A DNA stretch of 56,429 bases, from the NCBI GenBank assembly GCA_035765515.1, contig DASTXN010000084.1, forward strand, positions 1 to 56,429, given 5' to 3'. Every line of letters begins with the position of its first letter. Positions within the stretch are counted from its first letter, which is position 1. The position numbers were made by a program, and so were the translations under genes. Shown piece after piece: positions 24,780 to 31,972 of the stretch. The stretch comes from DASRSS01 sp035765515. Its GTDB lineage: Bacteria > Actinomycetota > Actinomycetes > Mycobacteriales > Jatrophihabitantaceae. The notes under the pieces were generated by a model that did no database searches, was not told the DNA's origin, and saw only the letters and a program-made list of their open reading frames with translations.

Positions 24780-25049
24780 ATGACTGACACCGACATCATT
24801 CATCTCGGCTATCAGGTCATGCTGGTCGCTGCGAAGCTCGCCGCGCCCGCCCTGGTGACCGCGCTCGTCATCGGCTTCGCCGTCTCGCTGTTCCAGTCGG
24901 CGACCCAGATCCAGGAGTTCACGCTCGCGTTCGTGCCCAAGGCGGTCGGAGTGGGCATCGCGTTGCTGCTGTGCGGCCACTGGATGCTGCAGACGATCGT
25001 CAGCTTCACGCAGGACCTCTACACCTCGATCCCGACGCTGCTGCACTGA
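24780..25049 (+). CDS. fliQ: Flagellar export gate protein FliQ
   Basis: An 89-residue protein of two long membrane helices (about 18-38 and 50-72) with the family stretch LAAPALVTALVIGFAVSLFQ and SATQIQEFTLAFVPKAVGV. The length is typical for FliQ. It wraps FliP/FliR in the export gate. It starts 10 nt after fliP and ends 3 nt before fliR. Confidence 0.95.
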   Translation: MTDTDIIHLGYQVMLVAAKLAAPALVTALVIGFAVSLFQSATQIQEFTLAFVPKAVGVGIALLLCGHWMLQTIVSFTQDLYTSIPTLLH

Positions 25050-25052
25050 CCG

Positions 25053-25814
25053 ATGCAGATCGACATCGCCACGCCGACACTCGTCGCGCTGCTGCTGGTC
25101 AGCGCGCGCCTGTTTGCATGGATGCTCGTCGCCCCGCCGATGGCCACCGGCGGCGTGCCCCCGACGGTCAAGACCATGCTGTCCGTCGCGATGGCGCTGC
25201 CGCTCGTCCCGGCCGCACGTCTGCACGCGCCAGCGGCCGAGGTGATCCCGCTCGCCGGGTCGCTGCTCGAGCAGCTGCTGATCGGCGCCGCGCTCGGCTT
25301 CCTGACCCGGCTGCTGTTCACGGCGATCGAGATGGCCGGCGGGCTGCTCGACCTCTTCGGCGGGTTCGCGCTGTCCGCGGCGTACGACCCGCTGACGACC
25401 ACGATGACGTCGGTTCTCGGCCGCTTCTACGCGCTGCTGTGCACGACGTTGATCTTCGCCACTAACGCGCACCTGCTGATCTTCCAGGGCTTCATGCGGA
25501 CGTTCAGCGCGGTGCCGCTCGATGCGACGATGTCGATCAGTCAGCTCGACGCCACGATCACCAAGGCAGTTCCGGAGATGTTCGTCTCGGCACTGCAGAT
25601 CGCCGGCCCGCTGCTCGTGGTGCTGTTCATCGCCGATCTGGCGCTGGGTGTGCTCAGCCGCATCGCGCCACAGCTGAATGCGTTCGCGCTGAGCTTCCCG
25701 ATCAAAATCGGCCTGACGTTGCTGCTCGTCGGCCTCGGCCTGACGCTCATGCCGAACACCATCGTCGACCTCGCGAACCGGGCCAACCAGCTCGTCGGCG
25801 TGGTGGTGCACTAG
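25053..25814 (+). CDS. fliR: Flagellar export gate protein FliR
   Basis: A 253-residue polytopic membrane protein. N-terminal VALLLVSARLFAWMLVAPPM; FLTRLLFTAIEMAGGLLDLF followed by GFALSAAYDPLTTTMTSV is the conserved family centre; the C-terminus has LSFPIKIGLTLLLVGLGLTL. It completes the FliP-FliQ-FliR gate and contacts FlhB. The stop TAG directly abuts the flhB ATG (25815). Confidence 0.94.
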   Translation: MQIDIATPTLVALLLVSARLFAWMLVAPPMATGGVPPTVKTMLSVAMALPLVPAARLHAPAAEVIPLAGSLLEQLLIGAALGFLTRLLFTAIEMAGGLLDLFGGFALSAAYDPLTTTMTSVLGRFYALLCTTLIFATNAHLLIFQGFMRTFSAVPLDATMSISQLDATITKAVPEMFVSALQIAGPLLVVLFIADLALGVLSRIAPQLNAFALSFPIKIGLTLLLVGLGLTLMPNTIVDLANRANQLVGVVVH

Positions 25815-26915
25815 ATGAGCGGCGGAGGTGAGAAGACCGAGAAGGCCACCCCGAAGCGCCGGAAGAAGGCGCGCAAGGACGGTCAGATCGGAAACAGCCG
25901 CGAACTGGGCACCTGGCTGGGCCTGCTCGCGGCCACGTTCATGCTGCCGCGGGTCGTCCGCTCGGTGCTGAACAACTCGACCGAATCGGTGATCCGGGTC
26001 GGTGCGATCATTCGGACGCCGGACGTCGGCACGGCCCTCACGATGGCGCGTGAGGCTGCGACGTCCGCATTCAAAGCGGTGCTGCCGCTGGCGCTCGTGA
26101 TCGCCGGCGTCGCGGTCGTGTCGGTAGCGCTGCAGGGCGGCATCTACTTCTCCACCAAGGCGTTCAAGCCGCAGTTCAAGCGGCTCAACCCGTTGCACGG
26201 CGTCAAGCGGATGTTCGGGCCGCAGGCCGGCTGGGAACTGACCAAGGCGCTGCTGAAGACCGCGGCGCTGGCACTGGTCGTCTACATGGCGGTGCGCAAA
26301 CTCATCCCGTCGCTGTACGGCGCGGGCTCGATGTCGCTGACGGCTTTGCTCGGCACCGCGGTCTCCACCGCGCTGACCGTGCTGCGGTACGCGTCGGTGG
26401 CGGGCATCGTGCTGGCCGTCGGCGACTTCGTGATCGTCCGGCGCCGCAACAACAAATCGCTGAAGATGAGCAAGCAGGAGATCAAGGACGAGATGAAGAG
26501 CTCGGAGGGCGACCCGCACATCCGCGGCCAGCGCCGGGCCCGCGCCCTCGCAATGGCGCGTAACCGAATGATGGCCGACGTGCCGTCTGCCGATGTCGTC
26601 GTCGTCAACCCGACACACGTGGCCGTCGCGCTGCGCTACGACCCCAAGCGCGGGGCGCCGCGGGTGGTGGCCAAGGGCGGCGACCATCTGGCCGCGAAGA
26701 TCCGCGAGATCGCCGAGAAGAACCGGATCCCGATGGTGCGCGACGTGCCGCTGGCCCGGACGCTGTACTCGACGGTGGAGGTCGGCCAGGAGATCCCGCC
26801 GGACCTCTACAAGGCGGTTGCGACGGTGCTCGCGTTCATCATGACCCTGCGCAAGCGCGGCTCGACCGCGGGCATGCACACGGTCCGCCCGCTCGTCCCA
26901 GCCGCCGCCCGCTGA
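25815..26915 (+). CDS. flhB: Flagellar export switch protein FlhB
   Basis: A 366-residue membrane protein. The N-terminus EKTEKATPKRRKKARKDGQI is classic. Four membrane segments lie between about 30 and 208. The cytoplasmic domain has the autocleavage site NPTH (N265-H268) within VVVVNPTHVAVALRYD, then GAPRVVAKGGDHLAAKIREI and YKAVATVLAFI. Cleavage between N and P allows the change from rod/hook to filament export controlled by FliK. It is the last gene of the fliM group. flhA, usually adjacent, is 3 kb away here. Confidence 0.96.
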   Translation: MSGGGEKTEKATPKRRKKARKDGQIGNSRELGTWLGLLAATFMLPRVVRSVLNNSTESVIRVGAIIRTPDVGTALTMAREAATSAFKAVLPLALVIAGVAVVSVALQGGIYFSTKAFKPQFKRLNPLHGVKRMFGPQAGWELTKALLKTAALALVVYMAVRKLIPSLYGAGSMSLTALLGTAVSTALTVLRYASVAGIVLAVGDFVIVRRRNNKSLKMSKQEIKDEMKSSEGDPHIRGQRRARALAMARNRMMADVPSADVVVVNPTHVAVALRYDPKRGAPRVVAKGGDHLAAKIREIAEKNRIPMVRDVPLARTLYSTVEVGQEIPPDLYKAVATVLAFIMTLRKRGSTAGMHTVRPLVPAAAR

Positions 26916-26940
26916 TTCGATGTCCGGCCCAGCCCCTCGC

Positions 26941-27059
26941 AGATCAACAGTCGGTTGCGGCCGCCCTGGCGACCAAACCGCGCTGTTGATCACGGGACCA
27001 TTGCTGCTGATCGACAGTGGGTTGCGGCCGCCCTGGCGACCAAACCGCGCTGTTGATCA
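26941..27059 (+). repeat. Paired 52-bp palindromic repeats, locus A
   Basis: Two 52-bp units (26941-26992 and 27008-27059) separated by 15 nt. Each has ends (T/A)GATCAACAG and CTGTTGATCA and an imperfectly self-complementary middle (TTGCGGCCGCCCTGGCGACC). The last 40 bp of the two units are identical. The stop codon of the next gene (27057-27059, complement) is the final triplet of unit 2. Related pairs are at 28243-28360 and 54444-54562, and a single diverged unit at 34054-34104. Confidence 0.8.
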
Positions 27060-28148
27060 GTGCGGCAGGCGGTAGGGCTTCGGCCCGGCGCGCCCCGGAC
27101 GCAGTACGCGCGGGTCCGGCCGATAAGGCGCGTTCAGCTCGACGGCACGCGCACGCAGCCAGCCGGCGATTCCTTCGGCCCAGCGCAGTCCACCGTCGTG
27201 GATCTGCGACGGCGGGCAGTGGGTCAACGCGAGGCCGCCCGCCGTCAGCAGGTTGTGTCGCCGCATGGTGTTCTTCCACTCGAACTCGCGGAAGTGATAC
27301 TCACGACTGTCGACCTCCAGCACGGCTCGCAGTTCGCGCCACAGGGCGTCGGCCGTCGCGACATGCCGACCGGACGCGTCAAGGATGGGCACGTTCAGCT
27401 CGAACGCCGGCACGTCGACCTGAGTGAGGAACTCTGCGGCCTCCGCCTCGGCGATTGAATGCGCGTTGCTCATGACGTCGGTGAGTGCCAACCGCAACCA
27501 CCCGCTGTCATTGCGCGGTCCGGACTCGAGCTCGGCCAGCAGTTCGTCGGGCAAGCACAGGCCGCGCTGAATCGCCGCGGTCGTCATCGCCCGCACCGGC
27601 CGCAGAGTTACGTAGCGCAGCGCGCAGTCCGCGACGGCGCGGGCCGGATTGCACACCGGAAGCGACGGCAGGTGCTCGGCCCGCGGCGGCTGCAGGTGGG
27701 CCTCGTAGGGGCGCCGTGTCGGTCGGATCCGGACGCGTCCGGAAACCAGCCGATGCCTGCCTTCTCGCGTCAGGACGAGCACCTCGTCATCGGGCGGGCG
27801 CTGGGAGCCGATTCCGTAGCTTCGCACCGCGTCCCACCCGGAGACGGCCGCCGACGGCCCGGCCACCTCAAGGCCGACCGCCGCCCAGTCCGCGCGCGTC
27901 GGAGTCCCGCGAACGGTGAGCACCACGCCGCGGGCAAGCGGTCGCCAGCCGTAACGGTCGATCGCGTGCCGGACGGCCGATCGGCTCAGCCCGAGTCGTC
28001 GCGCGGTTGCGATTCCCATGACGCGGGGAAGCCCGGATGCGGTGTCGAGCATGCGCGGGCGGGGCGCGGCCGGCGTCCAATTGGTCCAGACGTCGCCCGG
28101 GCTGCGGGCGGGAGCGACGCGAAAGTCCGGTGCAGTCATGCCGGCCAT
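27057..28148 (-). CDS. AbiEi antitoxin-like and DUF559 (Vsr-like endonuclease fold) protein
   Basis: A 363-residue protein. The N-terminus (about 40-105: GIATARRLGLSRSAVRHAI, YGWRPLARGVVLTVRGTP) is the winged-helix AbiEi-type domain. The C-terminus (about 265-340: ADALWRELRAVLEVDSREY, HFREFEWKNTMRRHNLLT, LALTHCPPSQI) is DUF559, related to very-short-patch-repair endonucleases, with the D-(E)xD arrangement. ATG 28148 is chosen for AAGGA 8 nt upstream over ATG 28139. Such genes are common multi-copy accessory genes of actinobacteria with unproven function. It is bracketed by repeat pairs A and B and faces against the flagellar genes. No toxin partner is adjacent. Confidence 0.72.
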   Translation of the reverse strand: MAGMTAPDFRVAPARSPGDVWTNWTPAAPRPRMLDTASGLPRVMGIATARRLGLSRSAVRHAIDRYGWRPLARGVVLTVRGTPTRADWAAVGLEVAGPSAAVSGWDAVRSYGIGSQRPPDDEVLVLTREGRHRLVSGRVRIRPTRRPYEAHLQPPRAEHLPSLPVCNPARAVADCALRYVTLRPVRAMTTAAIQRGLCLPDELLAELESGPRNDSGWLRLALTDVMSNAHSIAEAEAAEFLTQVDVPAFELNVPILDASGRHVATADALWRELRAVLEVDSREYHFREFEWKNTMRRHNLLTAGGLALTHCPPSQIHDGGLRWAEGIAGWLRARAVELNAPYRPDPRVLRPGRAGPKPYRLPH

Positions 28149-28484
28149 GTTGGCGTTCCTTGCTCGGCTTCCGCGTCCGAGAAGGTCGAAGTGTGGATAA
28201 CCCGGCTGCGCGGAACCCGATCTGTGGACGAACTTGCTCTGCTGATCAAGAGCAGCTTGCGGCCGCCCTGGCGACCAGAACGCGCTGTTGATCACGGGCC
28301 ATTACCGCTGATCAACAGTCGCTTGCGGCCGCCCCGGCGACCAGAACGCGCTGTTGATCACGAGGAGTGGCTCGCGGGTGAGAGCGACGCAGCGGCTAGC
28401 GGTGCGTGCACCGACGGTGCAGGTTCGCCGCGCGACCGCACGAAGCAACCAGCACAACCCGGCTAAGCGCATATCCGCGGACGG
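28149..28484. other. 336-bp gap holding repeat locus B and nothing else recognisable
   Basis: This gap lies between the DUF559 gene start and the end of the GT2 gene. Repeat pair B occupies 28243-28360. A single TGTGGATAA (28192-28200) matches a DnaA box, but stands alone. No credible ORF or RNA gene was seen. Confidence 0.6.
28243..28360 (+). repeat. Paired 52-bp palindromic repeats, locus B
   Basis: Units at 28243-28294 and 28309-28360, linked by 14 nt. The linker starts CGGGCCATT, close to that of locus A (CGGGACCATT). Same orientation as locus A, with GAACGCG in place of AACCGCG. Together A and B form direct repeats either side of the DUF559 gene. Confidence 0.8.
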
Positions 28485-29684
28485 TCAGGCGGCGGGCTGC
28501 GAGCTGTCCTGCGGCCCGGCCTGCAGCGCCGCGATCACCTCGGCGGTGTGCGGTCCGCCGGTGCGGTGCGCCTCGGCGACCAGCTCGGCCACAGTCCCCG
28601 TCCACCACGACCGGACGAGCTGCATGCGGTCGTCGACGCGCCCGTACTGGGTCATAGCGGCAAGCATCGTGAGCGCGGCCCGGTCCTGATCACCGGCCAG
28701 GGCGTGCGCCAACGCGCGGAACTCCACGACTGGGCCGAGGTCGAGCACGTGCCCGGCCGGGTCCACCAGCGCGGTGATGTTCGCGAGCAGCCGGGCGGCC
28801 TGAGCGGCCGAGCCGCTCTGGGCGAGCGCCTGCGCCAGCAGCCAGTCGCAGTACTGCGGGTCGGCGCCGTGCGCGCGCAGCTCGCCGCTCAGCTCGCAGG
28901 CCGCGTCGAACCGACCCGCCTGCAGCGCAGCCCGGGTCAGGTGATCGGTCGCGCGGGCCCACAGCGTGCCGCCGCTGACCAGCATGCGGACCGCGTCGAA
29001 GGCGTGGACGGCGGTGGCGGGCTCGTCGGCCGCGACCAGGCTGCGGCCGAGGTCGACCAGGGCGCGGGCCAGTCGGTCGGGCGTGGTGGCCGGGTCGGCC
29101 CGCAGTTCGTTCACCTCGGCCAGCCCGATCTCGGCGTTGCGGCGCGCCTTCGCGAGCGCATCGGCGGGGTCGGCGTACCCGTCGTGTGCCAGCCGCAGGA
29201 CGTCCGGCGGGCAGTGCATGAGTGCGCCCGGCAAGCCGGACGGTTCGGTCACCTCGACGGATTCGTGCACCCGGCCCGTCCACACCGCACCGGCGCGGCG
29301 GAACAGGCGCACCGTACGGAACAGGTACGACCCCCTCGCGCCCGGCAGCACGTCGTGCCGCTCCACGGCGACCATGGACGCGGCGGGACCGGCAAGCATC
29401 GCCCGCAGGACGGCGGGGTCACCGGAAAGGCATTCGTCCGCGTCGATGCTGAGCACCCAGTCGGCGGTCACGGCGTCCAGCGCGGCGTTGCGCGCCCGGG
29501 CGAAATCGTCGTCCCAGTAGCCCTCGACCACCCGGGCCCCGTATTCGCGGGCCAGCTGCTGCGTCCCGTCTGCCGACCCGGTGTCGTAAACCACGATCTC
29601 GTCGACGAATCCGGCGACCGAGTCCAGGCACCGGGCCAGGGTCCCGGCGCCGTCCTTGACGATCAGGCACGCGGCGAGCAGCAC
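28485..29684 (-). CDS. GT2 glycosyltransferase with C-terminal helical repeats
   Basis: A 399-residue protein from GTG 29684. Residues 1 to about 190 are a GT2 domain: LLAACLIVKDGAGTLARCLD, EIVVYDTGSADGT, DDFARARNAALD and VLSIDADECL (metal-binding DADE). The rest is TPR-like helical repeats (for example ARALVDLGRSLVAADEPATA, LLAQALAQSGSAAQAARLL), as in SunS-like and flagellin-type protein glycosyltransferases. ATG 29717 is in frame, but its codons overlap a sigma-28-type promoter whose -10 lies exactly 8 nt before GTG 29684, where family members begin. Regulation with flagella suggests filament glycosylation; the acceptor is unproven. Confidence 0.78.
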   Translation of the reverse strand: MLLAACLIVKDGAGTLARCLDSVAGFVDEIVVYDTGSADGTQQLAREYGARVVEGYWDDDFARARNAALDAVTADWVLSIDADECLSGDPAVLRAMLAGPAASMVAVERHDVLPGARGSYLFRTVRLFRRAGAVWTGRVHESVEVTEPSGLPGALMHCPPDVLRLAHDGYADPADALAKARRNAEIGLAEVNELRADPATTPDRLARALVDLGRSLVAADEPATAVHAFDAVRMLVSGGTLWARATDHLTRAALQAGRFDAACELSGELRAHGADPQYCDWLLAQALAQSGSAAQAARLLANITALVDPAGHVLDLGPVVEFRALAHALAGDQDRAALTMLAAMTQYGRVDDRMQLVRSWWTGTVAELVAEAHRTGGPHTAEVIAALQAGPQDSSQPAA

Positions 29685-29692
29685 GTCCCATG

Positions 29693-29719
29693 AAATCGGC
29701 CGCGGACCGGCGCGCATGA
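29693..29719 (-). promoter_or_regulatory. Sigma-28-type promoter for the GT2 gene, leaderless
   Basis: Minus-strand TCAT (29719-29716), 15 nt, GCCGATTT (29700-29693), then 8 nt to GTG 29684. The same spacing to the start codon is found at fliM and at the glycosyltransferase starting at 8107. Divergent from the flhA promoter at 29803-29829. Confidence 0.6.
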
Positions 29720-29802
29720 GCGAGCACCAGCGAGCGAATCAATGGGTACAGCGCGCGTGGAGCCTCGTGGCGACCCGAGGAACGAGGGTCGACGTGAGCG
29801 CC

Positions 29803-29829
29803 TCAAGTCCCCGAACCGGGTGCCGATTG
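29803..29829 (+). promoter_or_regulatory. Sigma-28-type promoter for flhA
   Basis: TCAA (29803-29806), 15 nt, GCCGATTG (29822-29829); 9 of 12 matches to TAAA-N15-GCCGATAA with exact spacing. The leader to GTG 29912 is about 75 nt. It explains how flhA is expressed although separated from the fliM-flhB operon. Confidence 0.62.
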
Positions 29830-29911
29830 CAGGGGAGCCAGGACGGCGCGCAGGACCAGGGTCGGATGCCCGAAGCACCAAAACAGGTATCCACGCAACC
29901 CTAGGGGCGCA

Positions 29912-31972
29912 GTGAAGACAGGCCGGCTCAGCCAACTGGCAGTGCCCATCGGCGTGGTCGCGATCGTCGTCATGCTGGTCGTGCCGGTGCCGGCTGCGTT
30001 CCTCGACATCCTCATCGCCTGCAACATCATCGGCGCGGTGCTGGTCGTGCTCGTCTCCATGTACGTGCGCCGCCCGCTGGAGTTCTCCAGCTTCCCCTCG
30101 CTGCTGCTGGTCGCGACCCTCTTCCGGCTCGCCCTCAACATCAGCGCCACGCGCCTGGTGCTGACCAACGGGTTCGCCGGGCACGTCATCGCCGCCTTCG
30201 GACACTTCGTCATCGGCGGGTCACTGGTCATCGGGCTGGTGATCTTCGCGATTCTGTTGGTGATCCAGTTCATCGTCATCACCAACGGCGCCGGCCGCGT
30301 CGCCGAGGTCGGCGCCCGCTTCACCCTCGACGCCATGCCGGGCAAGCAGATGGCGATCGACGCTGACCTGAACGCGGGGCTGATCAACGAGGAGACCGCA
30401 CGCAAGCGCCGCGCCGACATCGCGGCCGAGGCGGACTTCTACGGCGCGATGGACGGTGCCACCCGGTTCGTCAAGGGTGACGCGATCGCGGCCATCCTGA
30501 TCACGTTCATCAACCTGATCGGCGGTTTCGCGATCGGGATGATGCAGCACCACTTGAGCTTCGGCCAGGCACTGTCGACCTACAGCCTGCTGTCCGTCGG
30601 TGACGGCCTCGTCAGCCAGATCCCGGCGCTGCTGCTCTCGGTCTCGACCGGTCTGATCGTCACCCGCTCCAGCGACTCGGACGACATGGGCTCGGTGGTT
30701 GCGAAGCAGCTGGGCAGCCAGCGCCGCGCGATCCGGATCGCCGGTGGCGCCGCGCTGATGCTGTGCCTGGTGCCCGGCCTGCCGAAGATCCCGTTCATCC
30801 TCGTCGGCGGAGTGATGCTCTTCCTGTCCAGCCGGCTGCCGAAGCCCGGCGAGGCCACCGAGACCGGCCCGGACGGCCAGCCCGTTGCCGTCGACGCGGC
30901 CGCTGCCGGTGGTGCCGACGCCGAGGAGTCGCTGCTCGGCGACATGGTCGTCGACCCGCTGGAGCTCGTGCTGTCCCCGGACCTTGTCCCGCTGGTGGAC
31001 GGACCCGGCGCCGACCTGCTGGACCGCGTCCGCGCGCTGCGCCGCTCACTGGCCGGCGAGCTCGGTGTGGTCATGCCCGCCGTCCGCACTCGCGACAGCG
31101 TGACGCTGCCGCACGCCAACTACGCGATCAACATCAACGGCGTCGAGCTGGCACGCGGTGAGGCGCCCGTCGGCATGGTGCTCGCGATCGGCGACGGCCT
31201 GGACGGACTGCCCGGCAAGCCCGCGCGCGAACCCGTCTTCGGGCTGGCCGGACGCTGGCTGCCGATGGAGCTGCGCGGCCAGGCCGAGCTGCTGGGCGCG
31301 ACCGTCGTCGACCGCTCGTCACTGATCATCACGCACCTGTCCGAGGTCGTCCGCCAGCATGCCAGCCGGCTGCTCGGCCGCGAGGACGTCGCCGCCGCGA
31401 CCCGCGTGCTCAAGCGCACGCACCCGGTCGTGGTCGAGGACCTCACGCCGGCACTGCTCACCCTCGGCGAGATCCAGCGGGTGCTGCACGCGCTGCTGGA
31501 CGAGGGCGTGTCCATCCGCGACATGGTCCGCATCTACGAGGCGCTGTCGGTCGCCGCGAAGACCAGCACGGAGCCGGACCGGTTGATCGAGGCGGCGCGC
31601 CAGGCCCTTGCCCCGGCGATCACGGCCAACCTCGCCACGGAGGGAACGCTGGACGTGCTCACCGTCGAGCCGCGGCTGCAGCAGGCGATGCTCGAGTCGG
31701 TTCGACCCGGTGACGGCGGCGCGCAGCTCGTGCTCGACCCTGGCCTGGCCGAGTCGCTGATCAACTCCGTGACCGATCAGTACAACACCGAGACCGCACG
31801 CGGCCACAAGCCCGTGCTCGTGTGCGCGGCGCAGATCCGTCTGCCGCTGCGCCGGCTGGTGCGGCTGTCCGTGCCCGCCCTGCCTGTCCTGTCCTACACC
31901 GAGCTGTCCGCGGGCTCGGTAGCTGTCAACGCGATTGGGATGATCGATGACGTCCGCAACCTTGTTTCGTGA
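29912..31972 (+). CDS. flhA: Flagellar export gate protein FlhA
   Basis: A 686-residue export-gate protein (family about 680-700). Eight membrane segments are expected in residues 1-320. It carries FSSFPSLLLVATLFRLALNI and NISATRLVL, the FHIPEP-type region GRVAEVGARFTLDAMPGKQM and AIDADLNAGLI, and the cytoplasmic nonamer-ring domain with LLLGxVVD-like RLLGREDVAAATRVLKRTHP and VVEDLTPALLTLGEIQRVLH. GTG 29912 follows AGGGG at 29903-29907. The ring receives chaperone-substrate complexes. Its 3' end overlaps the FlhF-like gene by 26 nt. Confidence 0.96.
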   Translation: MKTGRLSQLAVPIGVVAIVVMLVVPVPAAFLDILIACNIIGAVLVVLVSMYVRRPLEFSSFPSLLLVATLFRLALNISATRLVLTNGFAGHVIAAFGHFVIGGSLVIGLVIFAILLVIQFIVITNGAGRVAEVGARFTLDAMPGKQMAIDADLNAGLINEETARKRRADIAAEADFYGAMDGATRFVKGDAIAAILITFINLIGGFAIGMMQHHLSFGQALSTYSLLSVGDGLVSQIPALLLSVSTGLIVTRSSDSDDMGSVVAKQLGSQRRAIRIAGGAALMLCLVPGLPKIPFILVGGVMLFLSSRLPKPGEATETGPDGQPVAVDAAAAGGADAEESLLGDMVVDPLELVLSPDLVPLVDGPGADLLDRVRALRRSLAGELGVVMPAVRTRDSVTLPHANYAININGVELARGEAPVGMVLAIGDGLDGLPGKPAREPVFGLAGRWLPMELRGQAELLGATVVDRSSLIITHLSEVVRQHASRLLGREDVAAATRVLKRTHPVVVEDLTPALLTLGEIQRVLHALLDEGVSIRDMVRIYEALSVAAKTSTEPDRLIEAARQALAPAITANLATEGTLDVLTVEPRLQQAMLESVRPGDGGAQLVLDPGLAESLINSVTDQYNTETARGHKPVLVCAAQIRLPLRRLVRLSVPALPVLSYTELSAGSVAVNAIGMIDDVRNLVS

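Noticed and set aside
24738..26993. A 751-codon minus-strand open frame opposite fliQ, fliR and flhB
   Set aside because: The product is His/Arg/Gln/Asp-rich antisense of membrane-protein codons; the plus strand genes are certain.
27057..28148. AbiEi-like gene as half of an abortive-infection toxin-antitoxin pair
   Set aside because: No AbiEii-type nucleotidyltransferase toxin lies next to it; the neighbour is an unrelated GT2 gene, so a TA system is not supported.
28192..28200. Perfect DnaA-box-like TGTGGATAA
   Set aside because: A single box with no cluster, no AT-rich unwinding region and no dnaA/dnaN nearby; not an origin.
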